Below are positions 33,026 through 44,310 of a stretch of DNA of 64,000 nt, piece after piece; the first letter of the stretch is position 1, and every line of letters starts with the position of its first letter. The DNA lies in NCBI RefSeq assembly GCF_001949145.1, contig NW_019091724.1, positions 213,388 through 277,387 of the forward strand, read 5' to 3'. The notes beneath the pieces were generated by a model, which saw only the letters and a program-made list of their open reading frames with translations, was not told where the DNA came from and searched no databases. The position numbers and the translations under genes are program-made. Source of the stretch: Acanthaster planci. Its lineage: Eukaryota; Echinodermata; Asteroidea; Valvatida; Acanthasteridae.

Positions 33026-34380
33026 GTAGGAGTATGCCACTGACACAGAATATCATTTCTGTATTAATTAAAGAAGTACTTTCAATTTAACAGAAATAAT
33101 ACAATAAAACTGATGGCTGACAAACGTTTTCCCTTGAAGGAAATCTTCGCATTTATTACTTCAAGAAACTTACATAGTTTTCATTTATGTTACTTTGATA
33201 CACAGTTGTAACACACTTAGAGATGCTGTATGGTTTCTACAAATTTCTAAAATCCATTTTTTTTTACAAACGAGAAATAGGTTAATGTCAGCAAATCATA
33301 ATGGAATATATACTGCGGCAATTCTGATGAACTCAATCATGTTTATTAAGGTTCTCTGGCACTTGAATAACACATACACAGTGTACAAAAATCAACAAAA
33401 GCTTGATTCAAATTTTGTTTGATAATGTGTGACATCATAATATTACAAATGCAACTGTTGGAGCTTGATGGATATGAGAAATACATGTACAGTGTGTCCT
33501 GTCAAAGCTACATTTTAAATTAAGAGAACTAATTTCATATAGATATACATGTGAAGAGTTCATTTGCAAAACCAATAAATGCAACTTCTGACAAATCTGA
33601 TAGATCCATTGCATATAATACTTTGTGCACTGAGGATCACGAATTGAAAATCAGCATTCAAGCAAAATCCGACAAAACCCATGAAATACATATCACAAGA
33701 TGGCATTTTCCAGCAGAACGCAACAAGCGCCACCACGTGTTTGCACCAAAACTCAACATATCCACCCAGCCAGTCAGCACACATTTTTTGGTGATGTGCA
33801 TCAAATATGTCAGCCTATGCATGTATGTGTTTTAAATAAAAGCTCTATGTAGCTCTTTTGACATATATAGAAAATAACTGGCAAACTATGATTAAAACAC
33901 ATCAATCTAAATGGATAATTTTGATGAATTAGAGGAGAATGTAGTGCAGTGCATATTTTGGATGGAAAGGAAAGTTGCAGACTGAGTTATTATCGAATTG
34001 TGACAAAGAGGGTGGCACAGTCGCAGGGAAGACAAATCCCATTGATTGCATGCAAGTGCAAAGCGCGCAATTTCTGCGTGACATTCACCTTGTCAAATGA
34101 GGAGCTGCCATGCATAGAGAGTGTTCTGTATTCCATTATGGATAAAGTCAAGCAGGTCCCCACTTAACTTTCCTACATGGATATCAGCCACATACTGCAA
34201 AGTGCTGAAGGCCCTAAATTAGTAATCCTGAAAATGAAGCAAACGGCAAGTCCAGGGATATGACTGTCAGGTGTTTTGTTCTAAAAGAGAAAAGGAGAAA
34301 CTACAAGTTTGCAAAGCTTCAATTTTGAGAATTTTCTGTGAGCATTTTTTATCAAAACCCTAGTTCTAATTTGTTTTCGT
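33026..34380. other. Intron DNA, no recognised feature
   Basis: Two frames (33551-33835 and 33949-34167, plus strand) of 94 and 72 codons carry no known motif and lack good splice sites. They are regarded as chance. Confidence 0.4.
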
Positions 34381-34541
34381 GGTTATAAAGATGAACAAAG
34401 AAATTGACTGGAGCGGGATTTGAACCAGCCACCAACGTAGGGCTGGATAGCTCAGTTGATAGAACACTGGTATAGAATTCCAGAGGCTGCAGGTTCAACT
34501 CCTGCTCCCGTCAATTTCTTTGTTCATCTTCATAATCATTT
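34381..34541. mobile_element. tRNA-derived foldback element
   Basis: Outer arms AAGATGAACAAAGAAATTGAC and GTCAATTTCTTTGTTCATCTT are perfect inverted repeats. Between them is a tRNA-like unit on the plus strand, with A box TAGCTCAGTTGATAGAAC from 34448 and B box GGTTCAACTCC at 34492-34502. Just left of it is an opposite-strand tRNA 3' half whose T-arm word GGTTCAAATCCC reads on the minus strand. The two 3' halves therefore face outward. Acceptor-stem pairing is poor and the anticodon stem has a mismatch, so it is not called a tRNA gene. Confidence 0.75.
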
Positions 34542-34682
34542 ATAAGCACTTAGTCAGTTATCCCATGTAGTTTGTTTCTGTGGGGTATTTTAATGGTAAA
34601 TTTAACGGTTACTTAAAATACTAAAACAATACAAGCCAACTGAATGTTTCAAAATTCTATCATAAAAACAAATTGTTTTCAG

Positions 34683-34775
34683 AGTGTTGGCAATAGGTTG
34701 TCCATTGATGACCCTGCTAGAGATACTCAATACAAGGAAGCAGCTGTGGATAGTGTCCGTGAACAAAAAGACAAA
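34683..34775 (+). CDS. Exon 3 of the four-exon gene
   Basis: The acceptor 'aaattgttttcag' and near-perfect donor AAA|GTAAGT bound 31 whole codons in phase 0: SVGNRLSIDDPARDTQYKEA, then AVDSVREQKDK. It is charged and helix-prone at its end, leading into the basic tail of exon 4. Confidence 0.75.
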
Positions 34776-35584
34776 GTAAGTTAATATCATTTTAAGTCTG
34801 TCTTTTAATATTTCTAAAGCTGTAACGCCTCTATCAATATTAGAATATACATTAAAATCCACTTTATTCAAACATGCTGATTTGTTCTAGCCAACCAGAT
34901 TCACATAATTAAAAATTCCATTTTGCATATTTCTTGATAATCTTCATAGACATGCATGTTGATTAGAATTTTAGAACTTGTGACATCATGGCATCATCTA
35001 TACAATTTCAGTCAAAACAAACTTGGTCACACATGATAATATATGTTTATGAAGTGTAACAATGATGTTTTCACTTGGATCATTTTACTAATTTTTGAGT
35101 TTTTATTGTTTTTTCATTGTGTACTTTGACTTTCTAATTCAGATCTACTTGAAACTTGGCATATGCATTGAGAATGTATTCATGGTGCAGGTGTGTCTGT
35201 TATATTGACAGTGTCAGATTATCTCAAAAGATTCAAACTTACAGACTAACAGACTAATGATCTTATAAATCAAAAAGGTTCATAAATAATGTCTTTTTAA
35301 AGATCATAGTTTCCACCACAAGCTTCCATAATGCCTTCATATGTATTGTGGTCGTCAAAATATCAGAAAAGCATGGTCCTTGATGTAAGTACATGTGCTA
35401 GCAAAAACATGCATTTTGATTTAGCAAAGCTGTTGTAGGGTTTTTTTTTTTTGTTCTTGATATTCAATTTTATTTATTCATTTATTTTTGGGGGACATAA
35501 GTTCTTCTGCTTCTGCTCCATACTACGCAAGCACCATTGGAGGGTTATAAACACAACGGCATAGTGTTGGCAGTAGACAACAAT
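34776..35584. other. Intron DNA
   Basis: A 48-base block at about 35144-35191 has an acceptor-like 'tttctaattcag' and a donor-like CAG|GTGTGT and is in phase, but its hydrophobic reading (LKLGICIENVF) looks unlike its neighbours. It is not included in the model. Confidence 0.35.
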
Positions 35585-35790
35585 TTAGTCTAGAGGCTGG
35601 GAGCAATTTAAAAAGGCCATGATATCCAGGGTCAGTAGACTGGATTTAAAAGTACTGACAGTGGAAACTTCCAAGCTGAAGTCAGGGAGTTGGTTCCATT
35701 CAAGGACTGTACGTAGAATAAGTGAGTATTTGTAGCAGTCCTTTTTGGCGTGAAGAGGAATGAATGTCATGAATGTGGAGTTTGGTACTC
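35585..35790 (-). mobile_element. LINE reverse transcriptase C-terminal tail
   Basis: The minus-strand frame reads 'KKDCYKYSLILRTVLEWNQL' then 'STVSTFKSSLLTL'. This is the terminal block of many CR1/jockey-like ORF2 proteins (...Y.YSFFPRTI.EWN.LP......S...FK..L). Only the extreme 3' coding part remains, inserted in the last intron of the gene model. Confidence 0.75.
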
Positions 35791-36460
35791 AGCTTCTAGT
35801 TAACCTACTGGATGTTTAGGGAAGTTTATCATGCTGGAAAGTTACTAGGCCCTTCAGACTTGTGTACAAGAAAATTAGCCTGTGAACTGCCAGGTGTTCT
35901 TCAAGGGGCATCCACTTTTGTTCCTTATTGCTTTGTGTTAATTTAACTACATTTTGAAAAATAATTCAAAACATTTACCAGTATATGTTCTATTGTTGCA
36001 TCATTTTTACACAAATGTTAAAGGTGTAATTTTTCCACTGAAATGAATTACTTGTATGACTGCTTAAGAACAAAATACATGGCTTTTGAGCCATGGTTTT
36101 TCGGTGGCAACATAAATCTACCTTGTGTGTGTGTGGGGGGGGTGTGTGAAAATACACATATCCGCCTAGCCGTATTCATGGACTTTGTATGTGAAAATGA
36201 CCAATTTTATCCTCTTCGAATGTGTATGTCTTCAAATTTTGAATTATATAAAGGTGTTTTTCAAAATTGTTGCATGCATGAAACCTATTAAGTAAGGGAT
36301 TCATGTACCTATTCTTAACAGAATTCAATATCTTTGAAGTTAGAAAATCATTGGACTTGGAAAAATGCCAGAAAGCATGAGCGGAAAATGTAAATTTGAC
36401 TTATGTAAATTCAATACTCAAAAAATAATTTTAAAAGCAGTCAATGAGGTCATGACGTCC

Positions 36461-37271
36461 AATAGAGCCTGAAAGTGGACCCCTGATGGCGCGCCTCCGG
36501 AACCCTTGGATAGGAAAAATAATGTGCAAAGATTTTAGAATTTGTAATATTTTTTTGTTCAGTTTCTTCTTAAAAAGTCCAACTTGGAAAAAGGACTTTG
36601 AAAAATATTTTAACAAAGTAATATTAAAATATGCTTAATTACCTGGTCTAAAAGAGAGGTATCCTGCCAAAAACTGCCATCACGTCCGAAAATCTAAATA
36701 TATGAAGAACAGTGCAATGTGGCAGTCTCGTACGCAATGAATATTTACGGTTTGAAATTTTATGGTTGTCTGTGGGTAAAAGCCGATAACAGATCAAATA
36801 TTTTACACACTTGGATAAGGTAATAAACACAAAGCATTATTCTACTTTTACGAAAGATTCTAATATTTTATCTAATCTTTGCTAACAACAACTGCGTAAT
36901 GTCAACTCAACGGAATCTGGAACCCATCGACTGCAGGTAGGTAAATCTTTGCAAGGTTTTACAATCTCGTTTTCAAGAAAGCACGCGGAGTGAAAACAAA
37001 CGTGTATGAACAAGGAGACCTTGGTACGATATCACTGGGGATGAAAGGTTGTTAATAACATTCCTTTTTTACCCATCTCCTGGTGACTTTTTCCAAAATA
37101 TTACTTTAGGAAGACACAGGTAAAATTCCAACATGAGTGTTTCATGGGGTGGTTTCAGTACGGAATTATTCTTCCAAAAATTATCGTAAAATAAAACGTA
37201 AAATTCCCATAGGCAGACCATGCCAGGGTTCCGGAAGCTCGCTGCATGACCTTTTACTTTCAGGCTCTATT
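36461..37271. mobile_element. TIR transposon remnant (AATAGAGCCTGAAAGT ends)
   Basis: The left end AATAGAGCCTGAAAGTGGAC and the reverse complement of the right end, AAATAGAGCCTGAAAGTAAA, match. Further inside, CTCCGGAACCCTTGG is matched by the complement of CCAGGGTTCCGGAAG. Length is about 811 bp. The interior is AT-rich with only short frames, so it is non-autonomous. Superfamily not determined because target duplication is not clear. Confidence 0.75.
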
Positions 37272-37569
37272 TTGTCTATATATATGATAAACAAAATTCA
37301 AAATTAAATAAAAATTCAGCTGATGATTTCATCCTGTGGTATCTTCAAATATATGATCAGCAATAGCTTAAGTTTAATCTACCCAAGGAATTTAATGTTA
37401 CTTGTCCTTCTTTAGTGTGTGAAACAATCATAAAGTGTGATGATGTCATCATGTTTTCAACAGTTTTCCAAACACAGATTTGGTGAATATGCAAGCCTGC
37501 ACAGTGGCCATTAAATCCTGCTTGAGAAAATCGTTTACAGAGGCTTTTTTTGTTTGTTTTTGTTTTTAG

Positions 37570-37617
37570 AAGAGTTTGAAGAAGAGGAAGAAACAATTTG
37601 AGATACTATATCTGTGA
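37570..37617 (+). CDS. Exon 4 (last coding exon) of the four-exon gene
   Basis: After the acceptor 'ttttgtttttag' the phase-0 frame reads KSLKKRKKQFEILYL and stops at TGA (37615-37617). Joined to exon 3 it forms a run of basic residues, DKKSLKKRKK, resembling a nuclear localisation signal. Confidence 0.55.
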   Translation, partial: KSLKKRKKQFEILYL

Positions 37618-37703
37618 CAGACCCTCGCTGGGGCTTGTCAGCAGCGCTCAGCTGTGATAAAACAGCTTGTCTGGGTCCTACAGAATATTATAATATGAAA
37701 AAT

Positions 37704-37709
37704 AATAAA
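37704..37709 (+). terminator. PolyA signal AATAAA
   Basis: A canonical AATAAA lies 87 bases after the stop codon of exon 4. A T/A-rich stretch follows about 20 bases later. This supports a short 3' UTR ending here. Confidence 0.5.
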
Positions 37710-37730
37710 AGATTATTACAAAAAAATCAG

Positions 37731-39269
37731 TTATGACATCCTTGAGGTCACCGTCATTTCCATCTTTACCCAGTGGGAAACTCTTAGTTTAGGACCTTAA
37801 CCCTGTAGTTCAAGGATGGAGGATTTTTTTTTCTGCAATATGTCTGATAATGTAGAGTATACCCATATAATCACGAGACTAGGTCATTTTTTTGTACTGT
37901 GTAATTTAAACTGAATGTGAGACAAAGGTTCCCCACTAAGCTGGGGAGCCTGCAGCTGAAGGACTTGCGTTTCAAGGGGGCTTGGATGAACTCTGAGGAC
38001 CGTTGGCTATGTGCAGATGGTGTGTCGGACTCGATTGCACAGTCTCTCCTTCCCTGGCTTGGATAAATCAGGTGTGGGGAACACAATGCATGCGACTCCG
38101 CTTCAAGTCACTCCCTGTCCAGCAGTACATGCAGCTCAATAGGCTCACTGAGGTTACCTTAGTGCCTCAGTACTAGCGGTGTCTTTGCCTAGAGCAGGAC
38201 AGGGATGAATATGTAATTGTGGCAGGTTCAATGCAAGGAGAGATCACAGAGACAACAGAACAGTCTCTGTGGAGTCCAGTAGCCAAGTGGAGTGAAATAC
38301 TAACTATACTAAGTAAAACAGTTTTATGGACTATCAAAAGTGAATTTCCCTTTAAAACACTACACTGTGTGTAAGGTTGTCATGGTTACCAGTGCCGGTC
38401 ATTGCCTTCGTCCACCTGGGTACCTCATTTGTGTGTGTGGGTTGGTCTACACAGAAATGACTAAGGTGCTACAAGGACACTATACCAAGACCGGTGTCTT
38501 AGGAATTACAAGGTTACAACTGTTGCGGTCAAACTTTGGAAGTCTGAGTCCGGGAAATATGAGTGAATCATAATCAGGAGGTAAAAGTTAATTAAGATTA
38601 AACATTAAAATGTCTAAGTTCTGGGCAATGAAATCGATTTAAAGCAAAAGGAATAAGAACTGAAATAGAATAAAGAAAAACTAACTACTGAATATATGGA
38701 ACTATGGTAAAAACTAGATAAAGGTGGATCAAGTCAAATGAAACTTATCAGGTAATAAAACACAGAAGAATATTGCAAATTCCAAGACTTAACTTGTACA
38801 AGAGGGAAATATCCCTCTCTTCACTTTAGTCAAGGGAATGTAATTATTCAATGTATGCTAGAAGTAATATATCATAAAAACCTAAGTAAAATAATATTAT
38901 ACAAGTAATCCTAGGAATCATGTCTTCCTAAATTAAGTTTTACTTAATGTAGACAAGTCGCCAGAGATCTTTTATATGGAAATGGTAAACTTCCAAATCA
39001 ATGGAAACTCATAAAGCAAGTTGAATTCATTCAGTTTTCTGGGACTAGGAAGTCAGAATGTTTGGACGGATTGTGGAAGATATCGCAAAAGAAATGGTGT
39101 TTGTATCTGGAAACAACAGAACCTTAAACAGATGTCAACATGGATAGAACTTCTAAAATAGACTTTGGCTTAAATTAAGACGTGTACATTCTTTTACTCT
39201 TTCAAAGCATTCTCAGCCAAAATAACATGATCTGTATGATCTGTAATCTGGATGGGCTTCTGACGCCCC
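37731..39269. other. No recognised gene; flank of DIRS-like element
   Basis: AT-rich with some GC-richer DNA at 37900-38250. The final few hundred bases may be the 5' terminal repeat and leader of the following DIRS-like element, but no inverted terminal repeat was located. Confidence 0.35.
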
Positions 39270-40330
39270 GGCTCTACGGACTCTACCCATCTGTTCTACC
39301 ATCGCATCACCTGTAGACAAGAAGCGTAAAGTCTCCTCATCTTCTTGTACAGGGCCCAAGCACAAGAAGTCTCTCTCTTCTTATGAGCAAGACATTCCTT
39401 CAGCTGAGTTAATGATGGCAGTCCACTCAATCTGGGAGACTCTGTCTATAATAGCCAGCAACCTTAAGTCTAACCCCACTCCCCCGGCGACTGCTCCGGA
39501 TGCCCCTGCCCATGGAACTCTACCCGAATCCACATCCACATCCGACTCCGCCAGTCCAACCCTCTCATGACAACTTCTAACCTTCAACCTATCTGGGCTT
39601 GGATTCCATCAACAGCTCACTCCAGGCTCAAACTCAGAACCATGGCACAACAGATGACGCCTCTCTTCCTGCTGAACAGCTTCAAGCAGATCTTGATTCA
39701 TCCCCCAACATCAAAGACATTACCTCCACAGCCAACTGAACATATCTCTGTCTCTTGCAGGATAAGATCCAGGTCTCTGTCCTGCCTGCTAACCCTCCCC
39801 CAGCTGAGGCCCCATTACATGCCTCCATCAAGTGCCACCTCACTAGACTGGAGAATTGAGCAGTTCGTTCGGATCTGTGCCTTGGCCACTTCCATAAATA
39901 TCCCCCATGAGGAAGTCAAGTCAAAATTTTAGGAGCTCCCTCTCTACAGCAAGGACCTCTTTCACCAGGAAATTCATGGAAATGATTGAGGCTAAAGCTA
40001 AGCGGATTGACACAACCGATAAGCTTAGTTTCTCCAAACTTCCAGACTAGCCCTTTCTCGCTAGTCCCGTACTGATAATCGTCGAGTTCAACCCTTCAGA
40101 CCTCAGCATCAAGGGGACTCCAGTTCATCTTAACCTTTCCGTCCACCCAGCCTGCAGACGAGCAGTGGCCGCACCTTCTCTTCTCAGCCCTCTGAGGAAC
40201 AGTGACCATTTAGATCCGGTATGGAAAGGGCCCAAACCTACCCAGTCCGGTATTGAGCCAGGCTGGTATTCAGCATGCCCTAGTCCTGTAAACAGGCTTG
40301 TCTGACCTGTGCCCTTTGAAGTCAGTGAGG
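39270..40330 (+). pseudogene. DIRS gag-like region, broken
   Basis: A serine/proline-rich coding-like stretch with several open segments, the longest at 39567-39932. Words typical of structural proteins of such elements appear (SSSCTGPKHKKSLSSYEQDI in one frame near 39330-39390), but no conserved motif. The call rests on position upstream of the reverse transcriptase and on its GC-richer, protein-like composition. Confidence 0.45.
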
Positions 40331-42235
40331 AGCATCAATTTATTGCCCCTCAGAGAACAGCAAGAGCTGAACAAAAGAAGACTTACCGGATTATAGTCGA
40401 CTAGCAAGAGTTGGCCAAAATGTTATTCCTGCTGCTTGCTCAAGGCAGATTGTATTGTTTCGACTATTAATTAACTGATTGGTAGAGTGAAACTTTATAA
40501 TATCCCATATCTCAATTCTTTTGAAGTAGTGGATGTTAAGAAAACACGAAAAACAAAGGATGTTTAACTTCCAATGGCATGCAGTGCCAGTGTTTGCATC
40601 GAGGTGTGATATTTTTCACGTGTAAAGCTGCATGCAATAAGGGAACTCCATGAATGGATTGGGTTTGGTCCGGACATTATTTTTGGATGAGTACATTTAT
40701 GTTCTGCCTGGCAGGTGGACCATCGTACGTAAGCGTGGAAGATCTGCAGTTTTTGCTTAAAGGACATACCTTTTAACAAAAATAAGCCTTAACGTTTTTC
40801 AACTTCATTGTTGAATGACAAAGGATTTGTATATACACAAGTGTATACTTGTTATACTATGATAGGAAAAGTTTATACATTCTACACGTTTGATAACTCA
40901 AACCTCAGTTGATAAAAAATTCGACTTATCCAAATTTCGAGCCAATGAGAGTTCCCGAGTCTTGCTCATGTACATATGCATGAACAGGATCGAAACACTA
41001 CTAGCCCCCACAGTGGCTATTGGAAACGTTATAAGTGGTTGTTACCTATATCAAACAACAAATTCTTCATGTTTTTATTATGTACGTAAAATTTTCTTGT
41101 CCACTGATAAGTGTAACAGAAACCACCAAAACTGTGTACACTTTGTGACATTTCTCTCACACACCGCGGCGCGATGCGTACAGTGCTTGTTTAATTGGCC
41201 AGTGCCAGGCACAAGGTTTTTCTGTTTGAACACAAGATCATTTCTTTTCGTTTTAGTGCTTCAGCTGCAATTGGGCAGGCGGCAGAAACCAGGCTTTAGC
41301 CGCGCCGCTTAAGCACAAAGCTTGCTTCTGATCGGTCGCATGGCCACTACAAAAAATCCACGATTGGACTGCAAACATGGGGGTACATAGCACTTAGGCT
41401 TGCATGAAGGGTAGGAGCTTTAGGGCAGTGGTCCAGCCAAGTCAATTACAGTGGTACTGGCAGCAATCATGCTTGCTTCCAACAGGTAAAAATGCAATAT
41501 CCACACTTTAAAGACTGGTACACTGATTATAAATGTAAAATTGTTGAGTTAATCAGCAAGCAATGCACGCAGATTTGGTAGGAGTTTAAGCAAAAATGTA
41601 CCACTTCAAGAAGTAAACCTTAGATAAGAACTTTTAGACAGCCCAGTCTTTTCAACTTAGTGTAGAGTTCATTTATGTTTGAGGGCATGTAACTGTATTT
41701 TCGGTGAAAAACCCATTTGGTTGAAATTAAGAGATGGAATTGGAAATAAAGCTGAATTGTTATATCCAGGAATGGCAAAGTTAACTCAGGGTTTCAAAGG
41801 TTTTTGAAGGAATTCTTTTTTTCAGTGACTTCAGACATCCTTTTTTTATTCAGGGGTTGTTAAAACCAAAAGAATACAGCTCACGAGTAGATGTATCAAA
41901 CAAGGGGTACATGCATAAGAGTCACGGGGCTAGCAAAATATTCACAAATGTGGTGGTTTAAAGGGGGCATTGTTCACAAAACCACATGGCAGGGGCTTTG
42001 ATGTGCCTGTGAGGGAGGCTCCATTGTTACTACGTACACCCAGGCGATGTACGGTTCCACTGTGTGAAAAACCACATGGGCTGTAGCTTTTTTGGAATGC
42101 TTGGGAAGGGTTTCTATTGTTAAGTGGAGAGCATGAAAAACGTGATAGGGCTTTCTTCTGGGTTAGATTGTGCCAGTCAAACAACAAACAATAGAACTCC
42201 AGGATGGATGAGTGTTTGATCAACTGACAGACCAG
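40331..42235. other. Unlike DNA splitting the DIRS-like element
   Basis: AT-rich sequence with no gag or RT similarity. The longest frame (40890-41312, plus) has no recognised motif. It is probably an insertion of another repeat into the element, or the element is chimeric. The junctions could not be set exactly. Confidence 0.4.
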
Positions 42236-42469
42236 TCTCCAAGTCCGGTAGTGGGTCCGGTATGATAGGGGTTTTTGCTACCGGACAAGCTTACCGGGGG
42301 GCCCTTCCATTACTGGATGGTGACCTAAATGGTCACCATACCTTAGTCGTCTCTCAAGAGTTTTAGTGGAAAAACTTCCAGTCTGCACTACCCCTGTTGA
42401 ATCGGGTTAGGCACCACTGACTATGCAGATTCACTTCCGCCCTCTGTTCCCGGACCCATCACAGAGCCA

Positions 42470-43450
42470 CTTCAAGGTTTCGCAGGGTTCTGGGGAGAAG
42501 TCACCTCTGACAGCTGGGTGCTTGCGACTGTCCGCTATGGATATTCCCTCAAATTCACAAGCACCCCTCCATCTGTACCTCCTATCCGTCCAACTTCAGT
42601 TCCTTCCAACAGAACAAGCGAGAGGCACTGGAGTCCAAAATAGACTCGCTCCTCCATAAGCAAGCCATCCGCCGCATTCTCAAGTCCAAGATGAACAAGG
42701 GCCTCATTTCCACATTCTTTCTCACTCCTGAAAAAGAGCCAAACACTTTGAGACCCATTATCAACCTCAAGCCTTTGAACAGGTTCATTCAGCCTGAAGA
42801 ATTCTGCATGGAGATGCTATGGACAGTTTCCTAGTCTCTTCCAATTCCTTGTTGGGCCTCTTCCATAGACCTGAAGGACACATACCTTCATGTCCTAATA
42901 CACCCATGAAGCTCCAAGTACCTGCACTTCCTGTACGATGGAAACCTGTTCGAGTTCACAGCTCTTCCCTTTGGCCTCTCCACTTCTTCAAGAGTGTTTC
43001 AAGGGTTGAAAAGAGTGTCACTGCTCATCTCTGAAAGCAGGACGTTATGCTATTCAAATATCTCGACGACTGGCTCATCATCAGCAGATCATTCAACGAG
43101 ACAGCGTCATCCAGTCCTCTTACCTGCAATGTCGCAAGCCACTTGGGCTTTATCATCAATTTTGAGATGTCTAAGCCCATTCCCACTCCATGTCCAACGT
43201 ACCTAGGAGCAGTCATCGACCTCCAACAGGGCATAGTTTCACCAACAACGGATCACATCCACAATCATTTACATTGCATGAAGGTCCTCTCTTCCGAACA
43301 GTCGGCTGCCGCCAATGCATGGCTCGGCCTCCTTGGACTGAACATTGACCTGTTCGCTTCAGCGGAAAATGCCCAACTGCTGGTGTTCTGCACCAGATAC
43401 TACCATCTGCAGGCTTGGGCAATGAACACTCTCCATATCGGCTGACATCA
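42470..43450 (+). pseudogene. DIRS reverse transcriptase with internal deletion
   Basis: Frames joined across shifts read 'FQQNKREALESKIDSLLHKQ', 'GLISTFFLTPEKEPNTLRPI', 'INLKPLNRFI', then 'SIDLKDTYLHVLIHP', 'LFEFTALPFGLSTSSRVF' and 'MLFKYLDDWLIISRSF'. DLKD-Y is motif A, LPFGLS motif B and YLDDW the catalytic DD motif. The thumb follows (HLGFIINFEMSKPIP, TYLGAVIDL). It then jumps directly to 'NIDLFASAENAQLLVFCTRY', which normally follows RNase H, so the RNase H domain has been deleted. Confidence 0.8.
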
Positions 43451-43559
43451 GCCTACTTCTTCATGCATCTGTTCAAGTCAACCTACAGGTGTCAACCATC
43501 CGGAACGTTAGTTCAGCCGTTCAGCTATTGCATCTATTCAGGATGGTTTGACTGTCTCT

Positions 43560-44310
43560 GACAACAGCACCCTTGAACACCTTCCCAAGGGATGTTTCTT
43601 CAGCAACCCCCCCCCCCCGAAAAAAGGTTGATTCCTTCCTGGCACCTGTCAGCTGTCCTTTATCTGCTTGTCGGTCCCCCCTTCAAACCTCTCAGCAAAG
43701 TATCACTACTCAATCTGACGGTGAAGCTGGCATTTCTACTAGCAGTTACTACCTCACGTTGGGGCAGCAAACTAAAAGCGTTATCCACTGCTGATGGCCA
43801 TATCCGATGGGAACCCCATGGTGTTTGCCTCATCCCAGCCCTTGGATTCCTTGCCAAGAATCAGTCTGTGTCCTTTCTTCCTCCTGATTTTTTGTGCCGG
43901 CCATTACTAAACACACTGGGACCCCAGATGACAAGCCTTGGTGCTCAGTCTGAACTCTTAAATGGTACCTAGCTAGGACTAGAACCTCTGAAGTACAACC
44001 AGACCAGAGATACTGTAGCCAAGTGGGCAGGTTCATCCATCAAATTTGCCAACCCTGACTGGCAAAATTCCCTGGACAATCAGACTCAACCTTTCATCAG
44101 ACCTCATGACATCCGGGCAGTCTTGACCTCATGGGCCTACTTCCGAGGCAATACAATGGAAGAGATATGCAAGGCAGCATGTTGAAAGACCTCATCAACA
44201 TTCACCACATGCTACCTCACCGAAAGAAAGACTCCTCACATAAAAGGGCTGTCCTGACATCTATCATGTCACCACAGAAGGGCTCTTCAGCAGGGCGGAC
44301 CACCACTGGA
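43560..44310 (+). pseudogene. DIRS tyrosine recombinase, broken
   Basis: The frame 43592-43972 reads 'PPFKPLSKVSLLNLTVKLAF' and 'LLAVTTSRWGSKLKALS', matching the segment around the first catalytic Arg (TSARRVSEL in active copies). Here the Arg pair is changed to S-R-W-G. Later 'QPFIRPHDIRAVLTSWAY' carries the H-x-x-R box, and 'NTMEEICKAACWKTSSTFTT' the region before the nucleophilic Tyr. Stops between these parts show inactivity. A poly-C run at 43607-43618 probably caused one frameshift. Confidence 0.75.

Larger units (their letters stand above)
26759..37617 (+). other. Host gene model: four exons, about 100-residue basic protein
   Basis: Four exons (26759-26832, 32928-33025, 34683-34775, 37570-37617) have strong splice sites and compatible phases. 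The first junction rebuilds a Gly codon from G+GT, and the other two are in phase 0. The likely start is the second ATG of exon 1 (AAGATGGCC, good Kozak context). The predicted protein begins MANFDHHKPMMIPFGMDSLE, continues through 'DVHHLKVGTPMDLWKGAYTS' and ends in a Lys/Arg-rich tail KKSLKKRKKQFEILYL. It has no signal peptide or membrane segment. The basic tail could be a nuclear signal or RNA/DNA contact. I do not recognise the family. Extra exons, or an alternative last exon at 47030-47080 (also phase 0), are possible. Introns are long and full of transposon remnants. Confidence 0.6.
39270..44310 (+). mobile_element. DIRS-like tyrosine-recombinase retrotransposon, degenerate
   Basis: Three coding parts occur in DIRS order on the plus strand: a gag-like region (39270-40330), a reverse transcriptase with a remnant of the segment after RNase H (42470-43450) and a tyrosine recombinase (43560-44310). 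DIRS elements integrate through the recombinase and not through a DDE integrase, and no DDE integrase is seen. Many stops and frameshifts and an internal deletion make it inactive. About 1.9 kb of unlike DNA separates gag from RT. Confidence 0.8.

Noticed and set aside
33551-33835. 94-codon plus-strand frame in intron 2
   Set aside because: Lacks good splice sites and phase continuity with exons 2 and 3, and has no recognised motif.
34441-34511. Functional tRNA gene
   Set aside because: A and B boxes are present, but the acceptor stem does not pair well, the anticodon stem has a mismatch and the unit is embedded in a foldback element.
35144-35191. Extra in-phase exon between exons 3 and 4 of the gene model
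   Set aside because: The splice signals are moderate and the hydrophobic reading does not fit the charged neighbours; chance is plausible for 48 bases.
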